From NCBI RefSeq assembly GCF_030719215.1, contig NZ_CP120983.1, forward strand, positions 2,170,001 to 2,234,000: a stretch of DNA of 64,000 nucleotides, read 5' to 3'. Made by a program: the position numbers and the translations under genes. Positions 9,254-18,595 of this stretch are shown in pieces; the stretch's first letter is position 1, and every line of letters begins with the position of its first letter. The notes under the pieces were generated by a model. The model made no database searches. It was not told where the DNA came from and was given only the letters and a program-made list of their open reading frames with translations. The stretch comes from Streptomyces sp. Alt3. GTDB taxonomy: Bacteria; Actinomycetota; Actinomycetes; Streptomycetales; Streptomycetaceae.

Positions 9254-11113
9254 TCATGCGGAGGGGTGGAGCGGGTTGGGAACGGTGCCGTGGACGGCGG
9301 CGTGCGGACGTTCCGGCCGGTCCCGGTAGCCGTCCAGATGCAGACGGTTCCGGTTGAGACACAGCCGGTCGATCGTCGGCGTCAGCATGTCGAAGATCTC
9401 GAACCGCTCCTTGAGGTCCGGGAACCGGGCGTGGTGCCTCAGGACCTCGGCACGGACGAGTGACCAGAATTCACCCTCGGGTACGCCCAGTTGTTCCTCG
9501 CAGAGCGGGGACAGGTAGCGGAAGACGCCCACGAAGAGCCCGGAGTGGATGAACTGGGTGAGGAAGGAGGGATCCTCGGTGAGCAGGACGGCACGGACGT
9601 CCGCCGGCATCGTGTCGTGCTCGGGCAGCGCCCGGGCGCTCACGTTGACGTCGTCGACGAAGTCCTTGATCGCGAGGCGTACCGGCACGTCGTTGTCGTC
9701 GAAGACGACGATGGCGTTCTCACCGTGGGGGGAGAAGACCGTGCCGTAGCGGTACAGGAAGTGCAGGAGCGGCGGCAGCAGCGCGGCGAAGAGCCGGGTC
9801 AGCCAGGCCTCCGGGTCCAGTCCCGAGCGGGTGACCAGCTCGGCGGTGAAGGAGCGGCCGTCGGGGTCCGTGTGCAGCAGCGAGGCCAGCGTGCGGGCAC
9901 GTTCGCCCGGCGCGAGCCGCGGCTGAAGGGGCTCCCGCCAGATCGCCCCGAGGATCTCCTTGAACTGGTAGGGCGACTCGGGGAGGTGGTCGTACAGCGG
10001 ATGCTCGACGGCGACCGAGGCGACCTCTCCGAGGAGGATGACACCGCAGGTGTCCCGGAGGAAGGGATCGCTCTCGCACAATCCCTGGACCCAGGCGGTG
10101 ACTGCGGGGGCGGCGAGCGTGCGTTCGGTCGGCAGGCCGCGCCAGACCAGGGTGTTGAGGATCGACAGGGGCAGCTTGACCGTGTGCCGGTCGGGGCGCC
10201 CCACATTGGTGAAGGTGCGGATGGACTGCTGTGGCAGCCGGAGGTCGGCGTCGGCGTGCAAGTGCACCACGTCGCCGTCGGCGATCGCGGGGGCGAAGAG
10301 TGGGACGACCCATTCGTCCCACTGCCACGGATGCACGGGGAGGAACAGGTAGTCGACGGGGTCCAGTCCACGTCCGCGCAAAATCGTGGCGAAGGACTCG
10401 CGGACGTCCGGGTCGAGTTCCTGGCCGTACAGGTCTTCGGGGGTGGTGACACGGCCCACTCCCCGGTAGCCCGCTATGCGGGTGCTGACGGCGATCCAGG
10501 GCAGCACGGTGGCGGACCGTGCTTCCGGAGTGAAGCGGGCGGCGTCGGAGGAGGAGAACCCGATGCGTCCCTTGTTCGCCACGAGCCAGGGGTGTCCCGT
10601 CTGGTGCCCTTCGAGTTCGGCGTAGGGAAGCTCGGCGAGCTGCGCCGCACCGAGCGCGGTGTGCTCCAGCCGGGCGTCCGCGGCAAGTGTGGCGGTCAGC
10701 TCACGGATGAGGTGGGCGAGCGTCGCGCCGTCGAGGCCCAGGAGACCGCGGCCGCGGGCGAGGAATCGCAGCGGGTCCCGGAAGGGGGCCCCGTCCTCTG
10801 CCCGGTCTCCGAGGCCCTCGCCGGTGACCTCGCGAATCGTCGCGGGGTCGACGCGCCAGCCGCCGTAGACACCGCGCCTGGCACGGAAGACCAGGGTCGC
10901 TCCGTCGTCGAGCCGCACGGCGTAGTCTCCGCTCGGCCCCGCGCCGTCGCCGGTCCGGGGCAGGGGCTCGATGACCTCTTCGTAGGCGAACTCACCGAGC
11001 ATCTTGGCGAGGAGTCTCGCCGACGCCCGGTCCCAGACGGTTCGGTTGAGTTCCGGTGCGTCGGTCGGCGTATGCGGCTCCGTCTGATGGTGACTCGCGG
11101 GATATGCAGGCAC
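9254..11113 (-). CDS. IucA/IucC siderophore synthetase, AlcC/RhbF-like
   Basis: A 619-residue NRPS-independent siderophore synthetase that uses ATP to couple a carboxylate (citrate or a citryl intermediate) to an amine or hydroxylamine. Landmarks are 'EGHQTGHPWLVANKGRIGF' (nucleotide loop), 'VKLPLSILNTLVWRG' and 'HGENAIVVFDDNDVPVRLAIKDFVDD'. These resemble the type C enzymes that finish or cyclise the molecule. The GTG start has GGAGGAG upstream. It is the last gene of the operon, 60 bases after the acyltransferase. Confidence 0.9.
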   Translation of the reverse strand: MPAYPASHHQTEPHTPTDAPELNRTVWDRASARLLAKMLGEFAYEEVIEPLPRTGDGAGPSGDYAVRLDDGATLVFRARRGVYGGWRVDPATIREVTGEGLGDRAEDGAPFRDPLRFLARGRGLLGLDGATLAHLIRELTATLAADARLEHTALGAAQLAELPYAELEGHQTGHPWLVANKGRIGFSSSDAARFTPEARSATVLPWIAVSTRIAGYRGVGRVTTPEDLYGQELDPDVRESFATILRGRGLDPVDYLFLPVHPWQWDEWVVPLFAPAIADGDVVHLHADADLRLPQQSIRTFTNVGRPDRHTVKLPLSILNTLVWRGLPTERTLAAPAVTAWVQGLCESDPFLRDTCGVILLGEVASVAVEHPLYDHLPESPYQFKEILGAIWREPLQPRLAPGERARTLASLLHTDPDGRSFTAELVTRSGLDPEAWLTRLFAALLPPLLHFLYRYGTVFSPHGENAIVVFDDNDVPVRLAIKDFVDDVNVSARALPEHDTMPADVRAVLLTEDPSFLTQFIHSGLFVGVFRYLSPLCEEQLGVPEGEFWSLVRAEVLRHHARFPDLKERFEIFDMLTPTIDRLCLNRNRLHLDGYRDRPERPHAAVHGTVPNPLHPSA

Positions 11114-11173
11114 GGGGACTCCTCCGGGTGGGACCGATGGGGTTCGAGCGGGCTTTACGGTTCGGCGAGTTGT

Positions 11174-11893
11174 TCACAGGTGTTCGCGGTGGGCTCGGTC
11201 ACGAACCATCAGAGCGGCTCGCTTGTCGGGAAGGTCCACTTCCGCGGAGAAGCGGAAGCCGGCGCTCAGGAAGGCGGACACGGAAGGGTCGTTGCGCAGG
11301 TCCGGCTCCGCGACGACACGTGCGCAGAGCGGCCGGTTGTCGAGTACGAGATCGGCGACGGCCCTCAGCAGCAGGCTCCCGATGCCCCGTCCGCGGTTGC
11401 GCACACCGCCGATGAGGAGATGGAGCCCCATGTCGTGGGGGCGTGCCGGGTAGTGACGGGCCAGTGGGTCCAGATCCGCGCGGTAGACCTCCCAGTAGCT
11501 CATGGGCCTGCCGTCGAGGACGCCCAAGCAGGGGACGCTGCGGCCGTCCCCCGTGAGCTGCCGGCCGACGTGGGCGGCCGTGACCGAGTCAGGTCCGGCC
11601 AGTTCCCAGAAGGCGGCGACAGCCGGGTCGTTCATCCAGCGGGTGATCACCGCCAGATCGCGTTCCGGCTGCACCGTGACGAGCTGGAACACCCCGGCGG
11701 AGGTGGTGACGGGACTCCACCCTCCGGGGTCGCCGACGAGAGCGGAGGCGTCGGCCCCTGTGGCTGCCGCCGCAGGAGGGTCACCGAGCAGGGCGAGGAG
11801 CTCCTCGGTGAGCCGCAGCTCCAGGGTGTCCTCGGTGCCGGTGGCGTCGGGCTGATCGCCACCGGTGTCGGTGTGGGCATCGGCGTGATGCAC
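11174..11893 (-). CDS. Siderophore-type GNAT acyltransferase (RhbD/IucB-like)
   Basis: A 239-residue protein whose C-terminal 170 residues match the siderophore acetyltransferase domain: 'ITRWMNDPAVAAFWEL', 'SYWEVYRADLDPLARHYPARPHDMGLHLLIG' and 'NRGRGIGSLLLRAV'. In rhizobactin and aerobactin pathways this enzyme acylates an N-hydroxylated diamine to form the hydroxamate. Here no N-hydroxylase lies next to it. It starts at GTG 11893 with AGGAGAG upstream and lies between the two synthetase genes with gaps of 30 and 60 bases. Confidence 0.88.
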   Translation of the reverse strand: MHHADAHTDTGGDQPDATGTEDTLELRLTEELLALLGDPPAAAATGADASALVGDPGGWSPVTTSAGVFQLVTVQPERDLAVITRWMNDPAVAAFWELAGPDSVTAAHVGRQLTGDGRSVPCLGVLDGRPMSYWEVYRADLDPLARHYPARPHDMGLHLLIGGVRNRGRGIGSLLLRAVADLVLDNRPLCARVVAEPDLRNDPSVSAFLSAGFRFSAEVDLPDKRAALMVRDRAHREHL

Positions 11894-11923
11894 CGTGACG
11901 CTCTCCTCTCGTGGTTCAGACGG

Positions 11924-13843
11924 TCAGGCCTCGTCGCTGCGGAGCGGGTTGGCGATGGTGACGTACACGGACTGCGTGTCGACCGGCCCGACCAGCTCGT
12001 CGAGGCCGTGCATACGGGTCAGCAGGTTGGCCTTGCAGCGCAGTTGCCCGGTTTCCAGAAGGTAGGCGGGCAGGGGGGAGCCCAGCCGGGCGGCGCCTTC
12101 GAGGAAGCGGCGGAACGCGGCGAGGAGGAGCTGTTCGTCGGCGAGCCCCTGGGCACCGAACGCTCCGATCAGCCCGAACACGTTGTTGATGCCTAGGTAG
12201 TACGCGAGCCGTTCGTCCGTCACGTCGTCCGGGACGAAGGTGTCGCTGACGGTGCCGATGCCCGGAAGCCGGCGTTCGAGCGCGGACCGGTGGGACTCCC
12301 GGAAGTAGTAGCCCTGGTTGTCGCGGTACATGCCGCCGACGGGCCAGCCGTCCGCGTCGAGGATGACGAGCGTGTTCTGCTGGTGGGCCTCCAGGGCGAC
12401 GCCCGCGTGCGCGTCGAGCCAGAGGACGGGGAGGACGACGCGGTCGAGGTAGCGCAGGAACCACTCGGCGCACACCGCTCCGGTCGTCCTGCCCGTGCGG
12501 GCGGCCAGCGAGAGGATCGTGTCGGCGAGCCGCGAGTGCGTCCCCGGCCGGCCGGGCCACGGGCGGGGGGCGGTCAGTCCGGCGATGCACACGGCGTCGT
12601 CGGCCGGGCCGAACGGATTGTGGCGGAGCATCACGTCGAGGCCTTGGACGGGGCCGCCGTCCGGGTGGTCGACCGCCAGCCACGCCGGGTCCCGGACGAT
12701 GTCGAAGCCCGGGTGCGCCTCCTGCCACCGGTCTGCCAGACCGGTGCGCAGCAGCCGGTGCACCTCGGCTCCGCGGTGCAGTTCCTTGCGGAGGTTCTCC
12801 CGGCGGGAGTTGGTGATGCGCACGCCCAGGGACAGCTTCAGCATGAGGTCGGAGCCGGGGCGGTGCACGGTTCGGACGGAGGAGGTGGGATGCCAGCGCT
12901 CCCCGTGCGGGCCGAGGTCGTGCAGCAGGCCCTTCTCGCACAGCGCGACGACGTCGGGGCGGCGCAGGACCTCCGCGGCCTGCCAGGGGTGGAGCGGGAG
13001 GGCGGTGCTCCCTTCGGGGAGGCTCAGGCCCTCTGCGTGGGGGGCGAGGAGTGCCTCCGCCGGGACCGGCCTTCCGGCCTTCGTCCATGTCGACTCCGTG
13101 GCCAGCACGGAGCGGTCCACGGCCATCCAGTGGAGCGGGAAGGAACCGCGCAACTCGGGTGAGTAGAGGAGTGTTTCGGCCTCGGACAGGCCCTCACGGC
13201 TCTTGGGCGTGGGGTGCAGGGGGTGGCCGAGGACCAGGGACTGCTCGGCGGTGAGGAAGAGGTCGGCCTCGGAGGACTCGGCGGGTGCGCGACGCCGCTC
13301 CGCGATGAAGGCTGCCGTGTGCCGTACGGAGTCGGCGACCCTGGCCACCAGATCGACTGCGGAGTTCTGCTCGCTCTCACGGCTCAGGAGCGCGGCCACG
13401 GTGACGGCGTCGACGCCCGGGGCGCCCGCGGGCGCGTTCTCCAGGGCCGGGGTCCCGAAGCGGTGCCAGCCGGTGGCGGACCAGTGCGCGACCGGCACGA
13501 TCAGCGCGGTGCCGCTCGCGGGAAGGGGAATGCGCAGGGTGTCTCCCTGCGGACGGGGCAGGTCGTTCTCCCTGGTCCAGCAGCGCAGCAGGTTCTCCGT
13601 CCCGGCCGAGTCGGCGGCCCGCAGCGGGTCCGGATGGTCGAGCGGATCCGGCTCGGCCGGGCAGAGGTGGTCGGCCGGGGCGCCTGTGGGGGCGGCCGCC
13701 CCGGCACGCGGGGCCATGTGCGGACCGGCCTTCTGGCGCGGCACGGTCGTCGACTCGACGGCGAGCGGTCCCTCCGACAGGTCGTGTCCTCGTTGCTGGC
13801 TGGTGAGGGGGCCGTCGGCCTCGGGCGCAGGGGTGGGGTTCAC
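11924..13843 (-). CDS. IucA/IucC siderophore synthetase, RhbC-like
   Basis: A 639-residue siderophore synthetase. It has the typical 'GHPLHPTPKSREGLS' nucleotide-binding loop (about residue 205), 'LMLKLSLGVRITNSRREN' and 'EAHQQNTLVILDADGWPVGGMYRDNQG'. By analogy with rhizobactin and schizokinen pathways it would make the first amide on citrate. The first 90 residues are a low-complexity extension, so the true start could be internal, though GTG 13843 has AAGGAAG upstream. It lies 27 bases after the aminotransferase and 30 bases before the acyltransferase, in one operon. Confidence 0.92.
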   Translation of the reverse strand: MNPTPAPEADGPLTSQQRGHDLSEGPLAVESTTVPRQKAGPHMAPRAGAAAPTGAPADHLCPAEPDPLDHPDPLRAADSAGTENLLRCWTRENDLPRPQGDTLRIPLPASGTALIVPVAHWSATGWHRFGTPALENAPAGAPGVDAVTVAALLSRESEQNSAVDLVARVADSVRHTAAFIAERRRAPAESSEADLFLTAEQSLVLGHPLHPTPKSREGLSEAETLLYSPELRGSFPLHWMAVDRSVLATESTWTKAGRPVPAEALLAPHAEGLSLPEGSTALPLHPWQAAEVLRRPDVVALCEKGLLHDLGPHGERWHPTSSVRTVHRPGSDLMLKLSLGVRITNSRRENLRKELHRGAEVHRLLRTGLADRWQEAHPGFDIVRDPAWLAVDHPDGGPVQGLDVMLRHNPFGPADDAVCIAGLTAPRPWPGRPGTHSRLADTILSLAARTGRTTGAVCAEWFLRYLDRVVLPVLWLDAHAGVALEAHQQNTLVILDADGWPVGGMYRDNQGYYFRESHRSALERRLPGIGTVSDTFVPDDVTDERLAYYLGINNVFGLIGAFGAQGLADEQLLLAAFRRFLEGAARLGSPLPAYLLETGQLRCKANLLTRMHGLDELVGPVDTQSVYVTIANPLRSDEA

Positions 13844-13870
13844 AGCGGTCTTCCTTGTGGGGGTCCGGGA

Positions 13871-15301
13871 TCAGCGGGTCGGACCGGCAGCGGCCCGGCG
13901 GTTCGGCGAGCGCTCGGCCGCTCTCAGCGCGTCGGCGAGGCGGTCGACGACCGCCGTCGCCTGTTCGTCGGTGAGGGTGAGCGGAGGGAGCAGTCGGACA
14001 ACGGCACCGTGGCGACCGCCGAGTTCGACGATGAGGCCCCTGTGCAGACACTCCTGCTGCACTGCTGCGGCGAGTGCGGGATCGGGCGGCGGGGCGGAGC
14101 CGTTCTCCGCGGTGACGGTCGGCGGCCCGGCCTCGGGGTCGACGAGCTCGATGCCGATCATCAGACCGCGGCCACGGACGTCGCCGATGCTCGGGTGGTC
14201 CGCACTCAGGGCCTGGAGCCTGGCGAGCATGCGAGCGCCCAGCGTTCCCGCCCGTTCGGCGAGCCGGTTCTCCCGCACGTACGCGAGAGTCGCGGCACCG
14301 GCCGCCATGGCGAGCTGATTGCCCCGGAAGGTGCCCGCGTGGGCCCCGGGCTGCCAGAGGTCGAGCTCCGAGCGGTAGACGATCACGGCGAGGGGCAGCG
14401 AGCCGCCGATGGCTTTCGAGAGCACCATCACGTCGGGCACGATACCGCTGTGTTCGACCGCCCAGAAGGCGCCGGTCCTGCCGACCCCGGTCTGCACCTC
14501 GTCCGCGATCAGGGCGATGGAACGCTCCCGGGTGATCTCCCGCATCCGGCGCATCCAGCCGTCCGGGGCGGGATTCACCCCGCCCTCGCCCTGGACCGGT
14601 TCGAGGATCATGGCGGCCGGTGCCGGCACACCGCCCTTGGGGTCGTCCAGGAGGTATTCCGTCCAGCGCGCGGCGATGTCCGCGCCCCGCTCCCCGCCCT
14701 CGCCGAAGGGACAGCGGTAGCTGTGCGGGAAGGGCAGCCTCGTCACCCGCACGTCCGTGGCGCCGCCCGACGCGGCCAGGGCCCCCGCGGTCATCCCGTG
14801 GTACGCGCCGGTGAAGGCGAGGAGTTCACTGCGTCCGCTCGCTGCCCGGACGAGCTTGAACGCCGCCTCGACGGCGTCCGTGCCCGCCGGGCCGCAGAAC
14901 TGGATCCTGGCGTTGTCGGCGAACTCCCGGGGCAGTGTGGAGAACAGCTCGGTGGTGAAGGCGTCCTTGACGGGGGTGGCCAGGTCCAGCACGTGCAGGG
15001 GTGCACCGGAGTCGATGACCTTCCTGACGGCCTCGAGCACGACGGGGTGGTTGTGACCGAGGGCCAGGGTCCCCGCTCCTGACAGACAGTCGAGGTAGCG
15101 CCGGCCGTCCGCGCCCTCGATGGTCATGCCGCGCGCGCGTACCGGCACGATCGGCAGGGACCGCGCGTAGGTGCGCGCGGCCGATTCACGAAGGGCCTGA
15201 CGGCGCAGGATCCCTTCGTGCGCAGCGGGGAGTTCCACCGGAGCTGGTTCGGTCACGGCCACGGCTGTTCGGTCCTCCTGCTGTAACAGTTGGGTTGCCA
15301 T
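13871..15301 (-). CDS. Class III aminotransferase, diaminobutyrate-2-oxoglutarate type
   Basis: A 476-residue PLP enzyme close to EctB/RhbA, which convert aspartate semialdehyde and glutamate to 2,4-diaminobutyrate. Visible are 'LSGAGTLALGHNHP', 'FCGPAGTDAVEAAFKLVR', 'AYHGMTAGA', 'ALIADEVQTGVGRTG' and the PLP lysine in 'VLSKAIGGSLP'. In rhizobactin operons a decarboxylase follows to give diaminopropane, but none is present here. The start is uncertain. The frame is open to 15673, ATG 15301 fits the family best, and no clear ribosome site precedes it. It is the first gene of the siderophore operon. Confidence 0.88.
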   Translation of the reverse strand: MATQLLQQEDRTAVAVTEPAPVELPAAHEGILRRQALRESAARTYARSLPIVPVRARGMTIEGADGRRYLDCLSGAGTLALGHNHPVVLEAVRKVIDSGAPLHVLDLATPVKDAFTTELFSTLPREFADNARIQFCGPAGTDAVEAAFKLVRAASGRSELLAFTGAYHGMTAGALAASGGATDVRVTRLPFPHSYRCPFGEGGERGADIAARWTEYLLDDPKGGVPAPAAMILEPVQGEGGVNPAPDGWMRRMREITRERSIALIADEVQTGVGRTGAFWAVEHSGIVPDVMVLSKAIGGSLPLAVIVYRSELDLWQPGAHAGTFRGNQLAMAAGAATLAYVRENRLAERAGTLGARMLARLQALSADHPSIGDVRGRGLMIGIELVDPEAGPPTVTAENGSAPPPDPALAAAVQQECLHRGLIVELGGRHGAVVRLLPPLTLTDEQATAVVDRLADALRAAERSPNRRAAAGPTR

Positions 15302-15591
15302 TCGTACGGTCCCGCGAAGGCGGACCGCGCCGATGAACGCCGCCCGGGTGTCCCCCGTACGTACCAACGACGCGGAACGCGGGAGATCACGGGTAAATCG
15401 GAAGATCCTTGCGCAGGCGGAACCGTGGCCCTGCCGCACGCCGTCCCCATCGGCACCGGCATAGTAGGGGCCGCACCCGGGTCGGAGCCGCCGCTCCGGG
15501 GGTGTGCGCGGTCGAGGCGACTCCGTACCGCGCGGCCCGAGTCCGCAGTGCAGTACCGACGTGAGTGACGAAGTCCCAGGGGGATCACCAG
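15302..15591. promoter_or_regulatory. Divergent promoter region, siderophore operon / protease
   Basis: A 290-base region. On the minus strand TACTAT (complement near 15462-15467) is a reasonable -10 for the siderophore operon. I found no copy of the 19-bp DmdR/IdeR iron box. GTACGTAC at 15357-15364 is a short perfect palindrome. The plus-strand protease start at 15592 has AGGGGGA upstream. Confidence 0.35.
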
Positions 15592-16812
15592 ATGCGACCC
15601 ATGCGCCCGACCGACACCGCACGCCGCGGGGGGAGCGCCAGTCGCACCCCCCGGGTGTTCGCCGCAGCCGCACTAGCCGCTGTCCTGACGCTCACCGCCA
15701 CCGCCTGCGGGCCGGAGGAGGACGGCGCGATCGGTGAGCCGAGCAGCTCCACCGGCCAGTCCTCCGACGGCAAGGTCACCATCCCGGACGATCTCAAGGA
15801 CCGGCTCAAGGAGCACGGGATCGACCTCGACGAGTGGCGGAAGGGCGAGTGGAAGAACTGGGACAAGGACACCTGGCTGCGTGAGGCCAAGGACTACGTC
15901 AACCCGATCATCGAGGACCTCTGGGACCCTGACCGGATGCGCGAGGCCGACAAGCCCCCGGAGAACCCCGTCGACAACGACATCTCCGGCGACGAGGGTG
16001 TGACGGACCCGACCCCCGAACCGGTCCAGGCGGCGGGCCTGAAGACTCCGTACCACGACAGCGCGCCTGCGTCCGGCAAGCTCCTGTTCGACGGACCCGA
16101 GGGTTCGATGGTCTGCTCGGCGACCGTGGTGCAGGACCCGGCCCGTCCGGGCAAGTCCAACATGGTCTGGACGGCCGGGCACTGTGTGCACGCGGGCAAG
16201 AACGGCGGCTGGTACCGCAACATCGCCTTCGTGCCCTCGTACAACGACAGCGGCCTGTCGACGGCCGAGCTGGAGAACGCGTCCAAGGAGGAGATCGCTC
16301 CGTACGGCGTGTGGTGGGGCCAGTGGGCGCAGACCTCCGATCAGTGGATCAGCCAGGGTGCCGCGACCGGCGGGCAGGGCGCTCCGTACGACTTCGCCGT
16401 GCTGCAGGTCGCTCCGGAGAAGGGCTCGACGGGCAAGTCCCTGGAGGAGACCGTCGGTTCGGCCCTCCCGGTCGACTTCAACGCTCCTGCCGTCCCGGAG
16501 ATCGACAGCATGACGGCGACCGGCTACCCGGCGGCCCCGCCGTACGACGGCCAGAAGGCGCTGCAGTGCACCGACCGGCCGGGCCGCCTGGCGGTCTTCG
16601 AGGGCCAGCCGACGATGTACCGCGTCGGCTGCACGATGACCGGTGGTTCCTCCGGTGGCGGCTGGGTCGCGGAGGGGCAGGACGGAAAGCCCGCCCTGGT
16701 CTCCAACACCTCCATCGGCCCGGTGACGGCTGGCTGGCTGGCCGGCCCGCGCCTGGGCACGGAGGCCAAGGGCATCTACGAGGCCGTGAGCAAGAAGCAC
16801 GCGGGGCAGTAG
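15592..16812 (+). CDS. Exported trypsin-like serine protease, probable lipoprotein
   Basis: A 406-residue peptidase of the chymotrypsin/V8 type. After an Arg-rich start, a hydrophobic segment ending in 'LTATACG' (about residues 22-40) looks like a lipoprotein signal with Cys as first mature residue. The lipobox is weak because Ala is at -3. The catalytic triad is His in 'WTAGHCVHAG', Asp in 'PYDFAVLQV' and Ser in 'MTGGSSGGGW'. An acidic, Lys-rich spacer of about 100 residues separates the signal from the protease domain. The ATG at 15592 follows AGGGGGA; an upstream GTG at 15565 lacks a site. A long terminator follows the gene. Confidence 0.88.
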   Translation: MRPMRPTDTARRGGSASRTPRVFAAAALAAVLTLTATACGPEEDGAIGEPSSSTGQSSDGKVTIPDDLKDRLKEHGIDLDEWRKGEWKNWDKDTWLREAKDYVNPIIEDLWDPDRMREADKPPENPVDNDISGDEGVTDPTPEPVQAAGLKTPYHDSAPASGKLLFDGPEGSMVCSATVVQDPARPGKSNMVWTAGHCVHAGKNGGWYRNIAFVPSYNDSGLSTAELENASKEEIAPYGVWWGQWAQTSDQWISQGAATGGQGAPYDFAVLQVAPEKGSTGKSLEETVGSALPVDFNAPAVPEIDSMTATGYPAAPPYDGQKALQCTDRPGRLAVFEGQPTMYRVGCTMTGGSSGGGWVAEGQDGKPALVSNTSIGPVTAGWLAGPRLGTEAKGIYEAVSKKHAGQ

Positions 16813-16883
16813 GACCGCGGCCGGGGGCCCTCCGTACGGCACGAGCCGTTCTTACCTGGGGGCCCACGGCCCAACAGCTGGAC

Positions 16884-16934
16884 GATGCGGGAAGGCCGGG
16901 CTCCCCCGAGGGGGATGCCCGGCCTTCCCGCATC
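16884..16934. terminator. Bidirectional terminator, protease / hflX
   Basis: A perfect 18-pair stem (GATGCGGGAAGGCCGGGC at 16884-16901, complement at 16917-16934) with a 15-base loop that itself can form CCCCC/GGGGG pairs. It lies between two convergent genes, 72 bases after the protease stop and 8 bases before the hflX stop. Confidence 0.85.
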
Positions 16935-16941
16935 GGTCGTG

Positions 16942-18462
16942 TCAGTGGGCGACCGGTGCGAACATCCCGAGGTCGGCGCTCAGTTCCTCGTGGACCCGTG
17001 CCCTGAGGATCGTGCCCTCCGGGGTGTGCTCCTCGGAGAGGACCTCACCTTCGGCGTGCACCCGGGAGACGAGCGCGCCCTGGGTGTACGGCACGAGTGC
17101 CTCGATCTCGACGGACGGGCGCGGAAGCTCGGCGTCGATCAGTGCGAGCAGCTCGTCGATACCTGCGCCCGTACGTGCCGACACCGCGATCGCGTGCTTC
17201 TCCGTGCGCAGCAGGCGCTGCAGCACGAGCGGGTCCGCCGCGTCCGCCTTGTTGATCACGACGATCTCGGGTACGTCGACCGCGCCGACCTCCCGGATCA
17301 CCTGACGCACGGCTGCGAGCTGCTCCTCCGGCACCGGGTGTGCGCCGTCCACCACGTGCAGGATGAGGTCGGAGTCGCCGACCTCCTCCATGGTGGAGCG
17401 GAACGCCTCGACCAGGTGGTGGGGAAGGTGACGTACGAAGCCGACGGTGTCGGCGAGGGTGTAGAGCCGCCCGCTCGGCGTCTCGGCCCGGCGCACGGTC
17501 GGGTCGAGGGTCGCGAACAGGGAGTTCTCGACGAGGACACCCGCGCCCGTGAGCCGGTTGAGCAGCGAGGACTTCCCCGCGTTGGTGTATCCGGCGATGG
17601 CCACCGAAGGCACCTTGTTGCGCTTTCGTTCCTGGCGCTTGATCTCGCGGCCGGTCTTCATCTCCGCGATCTCCCGGCGCATCTTCGCCATCTTCTCGCG
17701 GATCCGTCGCCGGTCCGTCTCGATCTTGGTCTCACCGGGACCACGGGTGGCCATGCCGCCACCGCCGCTGGAACCGCCGCCGCCCATCTGACGGGACAGC
17801 GACTGACCCCACCCTCGCAGGCGCGGGAGCATGTACTGCATCTGTGCCAGCGACACCTGGGCCTTGCCCTCGCGGGACTTGGCGTGCTGGGCGAAGATGT
17901 CGAGGATCAGCGCGGTCCTGTCGACCACCTTGACCTTGACGACGTCTTCCAGGTGGATCAGCTGGCCGGGGCTGAGCTCACCGTCGCAGACGACGGTGTC
18001 GGCCCCGGACTCGAGAACGATGTCGCGCAGCTCCAGCGCCTTGCCCGAGCCGATGTAGGTGGCCGGGTCGGGCTTGTCGCGCCTCTGGAACACGGCGTCG
18101 AGCACCTGGGCGCCCGCCGTCTCGGCGAGGGCCGCGAGCTCCGCGAGGGAGATCTCCGCGTCACGGACGGTCCCCGATGTCCAGACACCGACGAGGACCA
18201 CGCGCTCCAGGCGCAGCTGTCGGTACTCGACCTCGGTGACGTCCTCGAGCTCGGTGGAGAGTCCCGCGACACGGCGCAGCGCCGCACGTTCGGAACGGTC
18301 GAGCTGGTCTCCGTCCCGCTCTCCGTCGATCTCGTGGCTCCAGGCGACGTCCTCTTCCATCAGGGCGTCGGCCCGAAGGCTCTCGGTGAAGCTCTCGGAG
18401 TTCGCATCCGCGGCGCTCTGCGCGTTCTGCGCGTCCTGGGGAAGGGAGGAAGAGGAGGTCAT
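16942..18462 (-). CDS. hflX: Ribosome-associated GTPase HflX
   Basis: A 506-residue GTPase of the HflX family, which splits stalled or hibernating 70S ribosomes. The N-terminal domain has 'VGVWTSGTVRDAEISLAELAALAETAG'. A Gly-rich loop with 'GGGGSSGGGGMATRGPGETKIETDRR' precedes the G domain, which has 'GYTNAGKSSLLN' (G1), 'DTVGFVRHLPHHLVEAF' (G3) and 'INKADA' (G4). The start at ATG 18462 is supported by AAGGATC; the frame runs further upstream without a site. It ends at a strong bidirectional terminator. Confidence 0.95.
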   Translation of the reverse strand: MTSSSSLPQDAQNAQSAADANSESFTESLRADALMEEDVAWSHEIDGERDGDQLDRSERAALRRVAGLSTELEDVTEVEYRQLRLERVVLVGVWTSGTVRDAEISLAELAALAETAGAQVLDAVFQRRDKPDPATYIGSGKALELRDIVLESGADTVVCDGELSPGQLIHLEDVVKVKVVDRTALILDIFAQHAKSREGKAQVSLAQMQYMLPRLRGWGQSLSRQMGGGGSSGGGGMATRGPGETKIETDRRRIREKMAKMRREIAEMKTGREIKRQERKRNKVPSVAIAGYTNAGKSSLLNRLTGAGVLVENSLFATLDPTVRRAETPSGRLYTLADTVGFVRHLPHHLVEAFRSTMEEVGDSDLILHVVDGAHPVPEEQLAAVRQVIREVGAVDVPEIVVINKADAADPLVLQRLLRTEKHAIAVSARTGAGIDELLALIDAELPRPSVEIEALVPYTQGALVSRVHAEGEVLSEEHTPEGTILRARVHEELSADLGMFAPVAH

Positions 18463-18595
18463 TGGATCCTTACGTCGATAGAAGTCCGCTACGTCAGTCA
18501 CAACGCGTGACCCCGCCGGAAGATTCCCCTCGGGGTTACCCACCGGTCGGCCGCTGTGCCGACGCGTCGATAGTGGCATGTCCCCGCCCGGCTCG

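Noticed and set aside
9491..12196. A 901-codon plus-strand frame across three siderophore genes
   Set aside because: It spans the ends of three real minus-strand genes and has shadow-type composition without motifs.
15302..15591. Iron box (DmdR/IdeR site) before the siderophore operon
   Set aside because: No sequence close to TTAGGTTAGGCTCACCTAA is present on either strand.
15302..15673. N-terminal extension of the aminotransferase
   Set aside because: The added 124 residues are Arg/Gly/Pro-rich with no family similarity and would overlap the start of the divergent protease gene.
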